Source of the DNA: JAVVHH01 sp963848035
GTDB lineage: Bacteria > Pseudomonadota > Alphaproteobacteria > Acetobacterales > Acetobacteraceae
Direction of reading: 5' to 3'
DNA: 64,000 bases
Assembly (NCBI GenBank): GCA_963848035.1
Contig: CAWKCD010000001.1
Coordinates: 2,046,001-2,110,000, forward strand
In this document: positions 7,697 to 16,557 of the stretch, in pieces
Layout: each line of letters opens with the position of its first letter
How positions within the stretch are numbered: position 1 is the first letter of the stretch
Translations under genes and position numbers: made by a program
The notes under the pieces: generated by a model
Database searches by the model: none
Seen by the model: the letters and a program-made list of their open reading frames with translations, nothing else
Told to the model about the DNA's origin: nothing

Positions 7697-8713
7697 ATGT
7701 ACCGCACGAAATCCGGCGAAGAGATCTTCATCATCGACGGCCACACCCATAATTGGAAGGCCGACGCCGCCAACGTCGCCAACATCCACGGCCAGCAATT
7801 CATCGATTGCTTCTACGCCTACCACAAGAACTTGAGCCCGAAGGACCAAGTCTGGCCGAAGGAGAAGTTCGACAATTACGGCGCCGAGCAGATGTACAAG
7901 GACCTGTTCGTCGACGGTCCCGACGACATGGCGATCGTGCAGTCCACCTATCTATCGGATTTCTACAAGACCGGCTTCAACACGATCGAGCGGAACGCCG
8001 AGATCAAGGCGCGCGCGCCCGACCGCATCATCGTCAACGGCGCTTTCGACCCGCGTGACGGCGAGAAAGGCCTCGACGACCTCTCCGCCATGGCCGAGAA
8101 ATACAAGCTCAAGGGCGTCAAGCTTTACACGGCCGAGTGGCGCGGCGAGAGCCGCGGCTACAGCCTGACCGACAAAATGTCCTACAAGTATCTCGAGCAC
8201 GCGCAAAAGCTCGGCATCAAGAACATCCACGTCCACAAGGGCCCGACCATCATCCCGCTCGACCGGGACGCGTTCGACGTCGCCGACATCGACCATGTCG
8301 CGACCGACTTCCAGGGCCTCAACTTCATCGTCGAGCATTGCGGCCTGCCGCGCCTGGATGATTTCTGCTGGATCGCGACGCAGGAGACCAACGTCTACGC
8401 CGGGCTCGCCGTGGCGCTGCCGTTCATCCACCCGCGCCGCGATTACTTCACCAACGTGATCTCGGAACTGCTGTTCTGGGTCGGCGAAGACAAGATCCTG
8501 TTCGGCAGCGACTACGCGATCTGGACGCCGGGTTGGCTGGTCAACGCCTTCATGGACTTCGAACTCCCCGACGAGGTCAAGCAGGCCAAGGGCGTCGACC
8601 TCACGCTGCAGGCGAAGAAGAAGATCCTCGGCCTCAACGCCGCGCGGCTCTACGACATCGACGTCGAGGCGCAGAAGAAGAAGCTGTGGGTCCGCGAGAA
8701 GGTCATGGCGTGA
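7697..8713 (+). CDS. Amidohydrolase-family (TIM-barrel) protein of the prm operon
   Basis: This 338-aa protein belongs to the amidohydrolase-2 (decarboxylase/hydrolase) family. It has the metal motif DGHTHNW near residue 15, a histidine in NIHVHKG, the EHCGLPR segment, and GSDYAIW with the conserved aspartate near the end. The start follows AGAGGGGAATGGA. Homologues commonly sit right after the coupling-protein gene in prm/mim clusters. It could act on an oxidation product or help mature the hydroxylase; I cannot say which from the sequence. Confidence 0.85.
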   Translation: MYRTKSGEEIFIIDGHTHNWKADAANVANIHGQQFIDCFYAYHKNLSPKDQVWPKEKFDNYGAEQMYKDLFVDGPDDMAIVQSTYLSDFYKTGFNTIERNAEIKARAPDRIIVNGAFDPRDGEKGLDDLSAMAEKYKLKGVKLYTAEWRGESRGYSLTDKMSYKYLEHAQKLGIKNIHVHKGPTIIPLDRDAFDVADIDHVATDFQGLNFIVEHCGLPRLDDFCWIATQETNVYAGLAVALPFIHPRRDYFTNVISELLFWVGEDKILFGSDYAIWTPGWLVNAFMDFELPDEVKQAKGVDLTLQAKKKILGLNAARLYDIDVEAQKKKLWVREKVMA

Positions 8714-9504
8714 CCGACGAGGCCCTCGGGCAGCAGGGTGAGCGCGAGGCGGAGGTCCGTCTCGCGCTCGGCCGCGTCGATGACCCCGAACTCGACGAAC
8801 CGGTCACCGACCTGCGCTTCATCGACGGTATCGCGATCGGCCCGGATGGGTCGGTGGCGATCGGGTTCCGGCTGCCGACCTACTGGTGCGCGGCCAATTT
8901 TGCCTTCCTGATGGCCGACGACATGCGCCGCGAAGTGGCGAGCCTGCCTTGGGTCACCGGCGTGACCGTGGCGCTCGGCGAGCACATGTATGCCGACAAG
9001 ATCAATCACGGTATCGCGTCGGGACTATCTTTCCGCGACACCTTCGGGGGTGATGCGGGCGGCGATCTCGACGAACTGCGCCAAACCTTTCTGGTCAAAG
9101 CGTTCCAGCGACGGCAGGAGGCGCTTATCCGGCATCTGCTCGCGGAGGGCCTCTCCGACGAGACGATTGCCGGCCTCAGTCTCGTGGCCCTGAGCGGCCT
9201 CGATCTGTCCACCGACGGCGAACGCTTGCGCAGCCGCTATCTCGCCCGCCGTCATATCTGCGCCGCATCTGGCGAGACCCGCGCCTTCGTCGACCGTGTC
9301 GGTGCGCCTCTCGTTCCCCGCGGCCTGCGCACATACCTGCAGGCGCTGGCAACGGTGGGCATCAACGCCGAATTCAACGGTATCCTCTGCCGCGGCCTGC
9401 TCGCCGCCAGGTTCGACGAGGAGATGAGCGAGCCCGCGACCGAGCCCACGTTGCGCGACTTCGTGCTTCGAGCCGCCAAGGAACACCGCGGAGACGTAAC
9501 ATGA
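8710..9504 (+). CDS. MIP18/DUF59-like protein, probable diiron-centre assembly factor
   Basis: GTG 8710 overlaps the preceding TGA, giving a 264-aa protein. Residues about 12-115 resemble the DUF59/MIP18 domain of Fe-S cluster assembly factors: a VDDPELDEPVTDL start, a central LPTYWCAANF with the one cysteine expected in the core, and WVTGVTVAL. The remaining 150 residues are unique, with cysteines in RHICAASG and GILCRGL. Its position between the amidohydrolase and the BLUF gene, in a diiron oxygenase operon with its own chaperonin, suggests help with iron delivery or hydroxylase maturation; this is inference. Confidence 0.7.
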   Translation: MTDEALGQQGEREAEVRLALGRVDDPELDEPVTDLRFIDGIAIGPDGSVAIGFRLPTYWCAANFAFLMADDMRREVASLPWVTGVTVALGEHMYADKINHGIASGLSFRDTFGGDAGGDLDELRQTFLVKAFQRRQEALIRHLLAEGLSDETIAGLSLVALSGLDLSTDGERLRSRYLARRHICAASGETRAFVDRVGAPLVPRGLRTYLQALATVGINAEFNGILCRGLLAARFDEEMSEPATEPTLRDFVLRAAKEHRGDVT

Positions 9505-9971
9505 CTGCGTCGCACGATGTCACTGCCGACGTCGATACGGTCTTCCGCCTCATCTACCGCAGCCATAGTCGGATCCCGGACGCCTCCGAGCGCCAGGAGC
9601 TCGGCGACATCTTGCGCACCGCCCGCGCCAACAACGCCGCGGCAGGTCTGACCGGCGCGCTGCTGCTCTATAACAACTGGTTCGCCCAGGTGCTCGAGGG
9701 ACCCGAGGACAAGGTCATGACCCTGTTCGAGCGCATCCGCGCCGACAAGCGTCACGACGCGGTCGAGATCCGCCAACAGAGCCCCGCCGCTCCGCGCCTT
9801 TTCACGCGCTGGGCGATGGCCAATGTCGGCGAGCACAACGAACCCGACATCCCGCTCACCGCCACGCGGGACGGTGTCGCCGAGGGCGCGCCGTTCATCG
9901 CGACGGCGGCGCAGGATGCCGTCCTCACCGTGCTGCGCGACCTCACGCGCGGTTACGGTAGAGGCGCGTAA
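9501..9971 (+). CDS. BLUF-domain blue-light photoreceptor (FAD)
   Basis: This 156-aa protein is a BLUF domain with little else. The photocycle residues can be placed one for one on AppA: Y19 (LIYRS), N45 (ARANNAAAGLTG), Q63 (FAQVLEG), W104 and M106 (FTRWAM). Together they predict FAD binding and the Tyr-Gln light switch. The gene overlaps the preceding stop (ATGA) and is followed 48 bp later by the GroEL gene, so it is co-transcribed with prm. With no output domain, it would act by binding a partner, possibly an operon product or the activator. A BLUF protein in an alkane-oxidation operon is unexpected. Confidence 0.85.
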   Translation: MTASHDVTADVDTVFRLIYRSHSRIPDASERQELGDILRTARANNAAAGLTGALLLYNNWFAQVLEGPEDKVMTLFERIRADKRHDAVEIRQQSPAAPRLFTRWAMANVGEHNEPDIPLTATRDGVAEGAPFIATAAQDAVLTVLRDLTRGYGRGA

Positions 9972-10019
9972 GCCAATCAGAACGCCTCCTACGAGAGGCG
10001 CATAAACAGGGATGGTACC

Positions 10020-11654
10020 ATGCCGAAGATGATGCTGCATGACGAAGCCGCGCGCCGGGCTCTCGGCCGCGGCGTGGCGCAACTCGCCAAGGCCGTGCGC
10101 GGGACGCTCGGGCCTAAAGGCATGAACGCGATCATCGATCGCCCGGTCGGCACGCCAATGATCTCGCGCGATGGCGTGAGCATCGCCGCCGAGGTCGAGC
10201 TGGAATGCCCGTTCGAGAACATGGGCGCGCAGGTCGTCCGCGAAGTCTCGATGAAGACCAACGAAGTCGCCGGCGACGGCACCACGACGGCCACCGTGCT
10301 GGCCGACGCCCTCGTCCAGCAGGGGCTGGCCGCGCTCGACGAAGGCGCCAACCCGGTCGAACTCGTCGTCGGCCTCGAACATGCCACCGAGCGCGTGATC
10401 GACGCGTTGCGCCGCTCTGCCAAGCAGATCAACGGCAACGGCGAACTCCGCTCCGTCGCCATCATCGCCGCCAACGACGAGTCGACCGGCGCGCTGGTCG
10501 CCGAGGCGATCGAGCGCGCCGGTCCGAACGGGATCGTGACGGTCGAATACGGCACGATGGTCGCGACCCAGCTCGAAGTGGTCGACGGCATGGGCTTCGA
10601 CCGCGGCTACATCTCGCATCACATGATCACCGACGTCGAGCGCATGACCGTCGTGCTCGACGATCCGCTGATCCTGATGACCGACCTCAAGCTGACCACG
10701 AAAGAGGACGTGGACGCGATCCGCGCGGCGGCCGATCCGAAGCGCGCGCTGCTGATCATCGCCGAGGAAGTGGCGCCCGCCTGCGTGGTCATGCTGTTAT
10801 CGGCCCGCGATGCCGGCGGCCCGCCGGTGGCCGCGATCCATCCGCCGGATTACGGCCATTGGCGCAAGTCGATGCTCGAGGATCTCTCGATCGTCACCGG
10901 CGGCCGGGTCATCGCGCGTGATCTAGGCGGCCGGATCGACCAGGTAAGCCGGCGTGATTTTGGCACCGCGCGCCAGGTCCGCATCACGTCCGACCACACC
11001 ATCATCAGCAGCGGCGGCGGCGACAAGGCCGCCATCGCAGCAAGGCGCGAGCAGGTCTCCCGCCAGCTCGACAACGCGCCGCCCAACATCGAGCGCGACA
11101 AACTCTCCGAGCGCCTCGCCCGCCTGGCCGGTGGTTCCGCCTTGATCCTCGCCGGCGGCGCCACCCCGGTCGAGCAGCGCCGCCGCGCCCAGCTCATCGA
11201 GGACGCCGTCAACGCCGCACGCGCCGCGGTGGAAGAAGGCATCGTTCCCGGCGGCGGCACCGCGCTGCTCCAGGTCGCCGCCGAAGCGATCACCGGGCTC
11301 GACGGCCTCTCCGACTCCGCCCGCCGCGGCGCCGCCCTGCTGCAATCGGCCCTCGCGCAGCCGCTCTCCGCCATCGCCGTCAATTGCGGCCTCGACCCGG
11401 CTGTCGTGATCGCTCGCGTCAAAGGCGGCAACCGCGGCATCGGGCTCGATGCGCGCCGCGGCGGTTACGCCGACATGATCGAGGCTGGCATCATCGACCC
11501 GGTCAAGGTCAGCATTTCAGCCGTCCGCAACGCTAGCTCCGTCGCTGCCCTGATCCTCACCACCCAAACCCTCATCGCGAAAAAACCCGACTACACCGAC
11601 CCGACCGCCGGCCCTGCCCTTGGCGGCGGCGCCGAGAAGCTGGGCCGCGCGTAG
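10020..11654 (+). CDS. groEL: Divergent GroEL-type chaperonin dedicated to the monooxygenase
   Basis: This 544-aa Cpn60 protein keeps the ATPase motifs (LGPKGMNAII, VAGDGTTTATVLA, GIVPGGGTALL). It lacks the Gly-Gly-Met tail of housekeeping GroEL and has a diverged apical domain. No groES lies beside it, so it is unlikely to be the main cellular chaperonin. MimG of mycobacterial binuclear iron monooxygenases and MmoG of methanotrophs are such operon-borne chaperonins, needed to fold the hydroxylase; by position and divergence this is the counterpart. It is the last gene of the prm operon. Confidence 0.88.
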   Translation: MPKMMLHDEAARRALGRGVAQLAKAVRGTLGPKGMNAIIDRPVGTPMISRDGVSIAAEVELECPFENMGAQVVREVSMKTNEVAGDGTTTATVLADALVQQGLAALDEGANPVELVVGLEHATERVIDALRRSAKQINGNGELRSVAIIAANDESTGALVAEAIERAGPNGIVTVEYGTMVATQLEVVDGMGFDRGYISHHMITDVERMTVVLDDPLILMTDLKLTTKEDVDAIRAAADPKRALLIIAEEVAPACVVMLLSARDAGGPPVAAIHPPDYGHWRKSMLEDLSIVTGGRVIARDLGGRIDQVSRRDFGTARQVRITSDHTIISSGGGDKAAIAARREQVSRQLDNAPPNIERDKLSERLARLAGGSALILAGGATPVEQRRRAQLIEDAVNAARAAVEEGIVPGGGTALLQVAAEAITGLDGLSDSARRGAALLQSALAQPLSAIAVNCGLDPAVVIARVKGGNRGIGLDARRGGYADMIEAGIIDPVKVSISAVRNASSVAALILTTQTLIAKKPDYTDPTAGPALGGGAEKLGRA

Positions 11655-11701
11655 TCTCGTTCGAAAACTGCTCTACACTCCCTCCGACACAGGAGGTGGG
11701 T

Positions 11702-13342
11702 ATGGCGGCAGAGTCTCGGTTGTTGGTTGGCAAGGGCGCGCAGCCTGATTGGCTCGAACTCGCCTATGCCAACCGGCACGGCCTGATCGCCGGTGCCACC
11801 GGGACCGGCAAGACCATCACCCTCCAGGTGCTTGCCGAAGGTTTCTCGCGCGCCGGCGTGCCGGTGTTCTGCGCCGACGTGAAGGGCGACCTGGCCGGCC
11901 TCAGCCAGCCTGGCCGCCCCAACCCGAAACTCGAGCAGCGCGCCGCCGCGGTCGGGATCGAGGACTACATCTATCGCGGCGCCCCGGTCCTGTTCTGGGA
12001 CGTGTTCGGCAAGGACGGGCATCCGGTCCGCGCGACCGTTAGCGAAATGGGCCCCGTCCTGCTCTCGCGCATGCTCGAGCTGAACGACACGCAGGAGGGG
12101 GTGCTCTCCATCGCCTTCCGACTGGCCGACGATGAAGGCCTCTTGCTGCTCGACTTCAAGGACCTGCGCGCCATCCTGACCTATGTCAGCACCCGCGCCG
12201 CCGACCTCTCCACCACCTACGGCAACGTCACCAACGCCACCATCGGCACCATCCAGCGCCGCCTCCTCGTCCTCGAACAGGCTGGCGCCGAGCAGTTCTT
12301 CGGCGAACCCGCGCTCGCACTCGACGACCTAATGATCACCACGCCCGAGGGCCGCGGCGCAGTCAGCATCCTCGCCGCGGACAAGCTGATCCGCTCGCCT
12401 CGGCTGTACGCCACCTTCCTGCTCTGGCTGCTGTCCGAACTTTACGAACACCTGCCCGAAGCCGGCGACCTCGACCGACCCAAGCTCGTCTTCTTCTTCG
12501 ACGAGGCGCACCTCCTGTTCGACGGCGCGCCGCGTCCGTTGGTGGAGAAGGTCGAGCAGGTCGTCCGCCTGATCCGCTCCAAGGGCGTTGGTGTTTATTT
12601 CGTCACCCAAAACCCGCTCGACGTGCCGCCAACCGTCCTCGGCCAGCTCGGCAACCGCGTGCAGCATGCGCTGCGCGCCTTCACGCCCGCGGACCAGAAG
12701 GCGGTCCGGGCCGCCGCCGACACTTTCCGGCCCAACCCTGCCTTCGCCACCGAAACTGCCATCACCGAACTCGCCGTCGGTGAAGCGCTGGTATCGCTGC
12801 TTGGCGCAGGCGGCATTCCCGGCGTCGTCGACCGCGCGATGATCTGCCCGCCCGCCAGCCGAATCGGCACCGTCACGGCCGAGGAGCGCGCCGCGACCAT
12901 CGCCAGCAGCCCGGTCGCCGGCAAATACGAGACGCCCGTGGATCGCGAGTCCGCTTACGAGCGTCTCAACAATCGCGCCGCTGCCGCGCCCGCCGGCTCG
13001 GCGAACCCGCCCCCCGCCCCGACCGACAACAACAATCCCTGGGGCGCCAATGTCCCGCCACCCGCCTCGCCGCCGCCCTCGAGCCCGCCCCCGGGCGGCA
13101 GCGTCTGGAACCAGGGCAGCGCAATCGCCCCGCGCTACGATCCGCCGCCCTACCAGCCGCCGCCGCCAAGCCCGGCCACCACCACCGGACCTGGGCTCGG
13201 CGACGTCCTGTCCCACATCATCCTCGGTGACGGCCGCCGGCAGGGCGTTGCCGAAGCCATGGCGAAATCCGTCGCCCGCAGCGTCGGGACCGGCATCGGG
13301 CACTCGCTCCTGCGGGGCGTGCTTGGCTCGCTCCTGAAATAG
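11702..13342 (+). CDS. HerA-like helicase/ATPase (DUF853 family)
   Basis: The 546-aa protein has Walker A GATGTGKT at residues 31-38, an acidic strand LVFFFDEAHLLF as Walker B and the VYFVTQNPLDVP sensor region of the HerA-FtsK class (YjgR/DUF853). The last 120 residues are proline-rich and disordered-looking, followed by a glycine-rich helix. I start it at ATG 11702, right after a full AGGAGGTG site; a GTG at 11696 overlaps that site and is unlikely. It follows groEL by 47 bp but is a widespread gene, so it is probably a neighbour and not a functional part of prm. Its role in DNA processing is not well defined. Confidence 0.85.
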   Translation: MAAESRLLVGKGAQPDWLELAYANRHGLIAGATGTGKTITLQVLAEGFSRAGVPVFCADVKGDLAGLSQPGRPNPKLEQRAAAVGIEDYIYRGAPVLFWDVFGKDGHPVRATVSEMGPVLLSRMLELNDTQEGVLSIAFRLADDEGLLLLDFKDLRAILTYVSTRAADLSTTYGNVTNATIGTIQRRLLVLEQAGAEQFFGEPALALDDLMITTPEGRGAVSILAADKLIRSPRLYATFLLWLLSELYEHLPEAGDLDRPKLVFFFDEAHLLFDGAPRPLVEKVEQVVRLIRSKGVGVYFVTQNPLDVPPTVLGQLGNRVQHALRAFTPADQKAVRAAADTFRPNPAFATETAITELAVGEALVSLLGAGGIPGVVDRAMICPPASRIGTVTAEERAATIASSPVAGKYETPVDRESAYERLNNRAAAAPAGSANPPPAPTDNNNPWGANVPPPASPPPSSPPPGGSVWNQGSAIAPRYDPPPYQPPPPSPATTTGPGLGDVLSHIILGDGRRQGVAEAMAKSVARSVGTGIGHSLLRGVLGSLLK

Positions 13343-13478
13343 CCGGCCGATGGGCTCGCTGCGAAATTTCGGAACCCCCAACACGAGAACTTTATTCAGT
13401 CCGATCCAGGCTCGTCGTAGAACGAGGGCAACGAAGCGTCCGGACGCAACCGGCGCCGAAATATTGGGAGCGAGCACG

Positions 13479-15483
13479 ATGCGCGACCCGGCCACAGATC
13501 GCAGCCGGTCCGGCTCTGACCGCGCTCTTGCGCAGACCGGCAGCGCCCGCATCATCCGGCGCGCCGCTGGCAGCGACACCATGCTCGCTTGGGAACGCTT
13601 CCTGACCGGCGACGCCGAAGCCGCAGCGCCCGCCGGCAATTACGTCGTCTCCTCCTGGCAGCGCAGCCTTGCCCTCGGCGTCGACCCCGCCGGCTGCGCC
13701 GCTCCGCTGGCCGCGCGCGGCGACGGGCTCCACTCGCTCCGCCAGCGCCATCAGGATCTCCTGGGCGCCGCTTCGGCCGTCTTCACCGACGTGGTCGAAC
13801 TCTTCGCCGGGTCGCGCTCGATCATGGTCCTGACCAATGCGGACGGCGTGGTCCTCGAGGCTGTCGGCGATATGCAGACCCTCGAGCAGGGGCAGAACAT
13901 CCATCTCATGCTCGGCGGCGACTGGCGCGAGGAGGTGGTCGGCACCAACGGCATCGGCACCGCGCTCGCCACCGGCCGCCCCGCCCACGTCCACGCCGCC
14001 GAACATTTCTGCGAGGGCATCAAGAGCTGGACCTGCGCCGGCGCTCCGATCTACGAGCCCGGCACCGACACGATCCTCGGCGTCGTCGACATCTCCGGCC
14101 CGCCCAGCACGTATCAGCGCAACAACCTGACGCTGGCCGTCACCACCGCCCGCCAGATCGAGACCGCGCTCGGCGAACGCATCGCGATGGAGCGCGCCCG
14201 CCTGCTCGAAGCGTGCCTGAACCGCCTCTCTAGCGCCGACGCCGCCGGGCTGATCGCAGTTGATCGAAGCGGGCGTCTGATCCACGTCACTGGCCGGAAC
14301 CCCGGCACCATCGGCCTGGGCGACCGCCTGCCCGGCATCGACCGCGACATGGCCGTCGAGGACTGGGGCCGAGCGCCTGCCGGAGGAGTGGCGAGCCGAA
14401 TGGTTCAATCCGGTCGCCTTCGGTGGCCGCTCGATCGGCGCCATGCTCGTCGTGCCCGAGCGCCGGTCACCGTCCGTCCCGCGGAGCGCCGTGCCCAAAG
14501 GCTCCGAGATCGACCCCGATCGCAACACCTTCGACCAGATCATCGGCCGCGGCGCCGCCATGACGGCGCTGATCAAGCGCGCGTCACAGCTCGTCGGCCG
14601 CCGCGTGCCGCTACTGATCGAGGGCGAGACCGGCGTCGGCAAGGAACTTCTGGCCCGCGCCGTCCATGGCGAGGCCGGCGGCCGCCAGCCCTTCATCGCC
14701 TTCAACTGCGGCGCCGTCTCGCGCGAACTGGTTGCCGCCGAACTCTTCGGCCATGTCCGCGGCGCCTTTACCGGCGCAACGTCGGAGGGCCGGCCCGGGC
14801 GGTTCGAACTGGCCCATGGCGGCACGATCTGCCTCGACGAGATCGGCGAAATGCCGCTCGACCTCCAACCGGTCCTGCTCCGCGTGCTCGAGGAAGGCGT
14901 GATCTACCGCCTCGGCGACACCCAACCGCGTCAGGTCGACGTGCGCTTGATCGCCATCACCAACCGTACCCTCCGCGCGGAGGTCGAGGCCGGCCGTTTC
15001 CGCCGTGACCTGTTCCACCGCATCAGCGTCACCGCGATCACGATCCCGCCCCTGCGCGAGCGCGCCGAGGACATCGAAGCCCTGGTCGAGCACTTCAACC
15101 GCAAGCTCTCCACGCGGCACCGTGTCCCCATCCGCCAATTCGGCCCCGGCGTCATGGCCGCGCTTCGTTCGATGCCCTGGACCGGCAACGTCCGAGAACT
15201 CCGCAACGTCGTCGAAAGCTTGTTGCTCACCGCCAGCGACGACCTTATCACGCTCGACGACCTTCCGCCCGAACTGGCTCTGCCCACGCCGCCACCGCCG
15301 CCGACCACCGCGGAACCGCCGAGCGAGCCGGGGAGCCTCGCTCACGCCGAACGCCAAATGATCATGCAGGCGCTGCTCGCCGAGCACGGCAACCTCGCTG
15401 GCGCCGCCCGCACCCTTGGCATCGCGCGCAGTACGCTCTATCGCAAACTTGGACGCTACGCCCCCGACCTGCTGGATAAATGA
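13479..15483 (+). CDS. AcoR-like sigma-54-dependent activator (frame broken once)
   Basis: It has an N-terminal SWQRSLALGVDP segment and GAF domain (VGTNGIGTALATG, AAEHFCEGIKSWTCAGAPI), a central AAA+ domain with Walker A GETGVGKE and the sigma-54 contact motif GAFTGA, and a C-terminal Fis-type helix-turn-helix (GNLAGAARTLGIARSTLYRK). The frame changes at the G-run 14365-14368; adding one G restores a continuous protein of about 668 aa. The start ATG 13479 has GGAG eight bases upstream. Its stop overlaps the next gene. Its targets could be the following operon or prm. Confidence 0.85.
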
Positions 15484-16532
15484 CCGACCGAAACCGTGTG
15501 AAGATCGCGCTCTGCGGCGCCGGGATGATCGGCCGCGCCCACGCCGCCATTCTCTCCCGTCTGCCGCCAGAGGCCGCTAGCTTCGACGCCCTCGCCGATC
15601 CCAGTCCGGAGGGTGCAGCGCTCGCCGCTTCGCTCGGCGTGCCCCACTTCGCCGATGTCGAGCCGATGCTTGACGCCATTCGCCCGGACGCCGCCATCAT
15701 CGCCACCCCGAACGTGCTGCACGGGCCACACGCCCATGCCTGCATCGACCGGGGCGTCGCGGTCCTGCTGGAGAAGCCGATGGCCGAGGATGTCGCGACC
15801 GCCGACGCCATCGCCGCCCAAGCCGAATCCGCCGGCGTCAAGCTTCTCATCGGTCAGTTCCGTCGCCACAACCCGGTGGTCGCCACCGCGCGCCGGGTCA
15901 TCCAGAACGGGACGCTCGGCCGCCTCGTCGCCATCAGCGCCTCGTCCACCGTGCTCAAGCCCGACCCCTATTTTGACACCGCCTGGCGCCGACAGCCCGG
16001 CGGCGGTCCGGTCTTGATCAACCTCGTCCACGACATCGACGTCCTCCGCTATCTCTGCGGCGAGATCGACACCGTCCAGGCGATCACCAGCAACGCCACC
16101 CGACGCCACCCCGTTGAGGACACTGCCGTGGTGCTGCTCCGCTTCCAAAACGGCGCGCTCGCCACCATCGTCCTCTCTGACACCGCCGCATCACCGTTCT
16201 GCTGGGACCAGACCGCGGGCGAGAATCCGGCCTTCCCGCGACATGCGGCCGACGCCTACCGCATCTCCGGCACCGACGGCACGCTCGAGCTGCCGTCCCT
16301 CAAGCTCTGGCGCTACCCTGGCGCCCGCGGCTGGACCGAGCGCCTGGAATGCGTCCAGTTCGACAGCGAAACCGGTGATCCCCTCGAGCGCCAAACCCTG
16401 CATTTCCTGCGGGTGATCAATGGCGAGGAGCCGCCGCTCGTCTCGGGTCGCGACGGCGCCCGCACCGTGGCCGCCACCCTCGCCGTCTCTCGCTCGGCGG
16501 CCGAGCGCCGCCCGATCGAACTGGACAAGTGA
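15480..16532 (+). CDS. Gfo/Idh/MocA-family NAD(P)-dependent oxidoreductase
   Basis: The 350-aa protein starts with the Rossmann motif ALCGAGMIGRAHA and has the family lysine-proline motif EKPMA near residue 100. It continues with VDXX-type catalytic-domain segments, including LVHDIDVLRYLCGE with the HD-x-x-D pattern. It would oxidise or epimerise a sugar, polyol or hydroxy acid with NAD(P). It overlaps the activator gene (ATGA) and lies 25 bp before the permease, so the three are one unit. The substrate is unknown. Confidence 0.85.
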   Translation: MTDRNRVKIALCGAGMIGRAHAAILSRLPPEAASFDALADPSPEGAALAASLGVPHFADVEPMLDAIRPDAAIIATPNVLHGPHAHACIDRGVAVLLEKPMAEDVATADAIAAQAESAGVKLLIGQFRRHNPVVATARRVIQNGTLGRLVAISASSTVLKPDPYFDTAWRRQPGGGPVLINLVHDIDVLRYLCGEIDTVQAITSNATRRHPVEDTAVVLLRFQNGALATIVLSDTAASPFCWDQTAGENPAFPRHAADAYRISGTDGTLELPSLKLWRYPGARGWTERLECVQFDSETGDPLERQTLHFLRVINGEEPPLVSGRDGARTVAATLAVSRSAAERRPIELDK

Positions 16533-16557
16533 CGCTGATCGGGGAGGATCGGTTCCT

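Noticed and set aside
10020..11654. Housekeeping GroEL gene
   Set aside because: No groES beside it, no Gly-Gly-Met tail and clear divergence in the apical domain; its place at the end of the prm operon fits a dedicated chaperonin.
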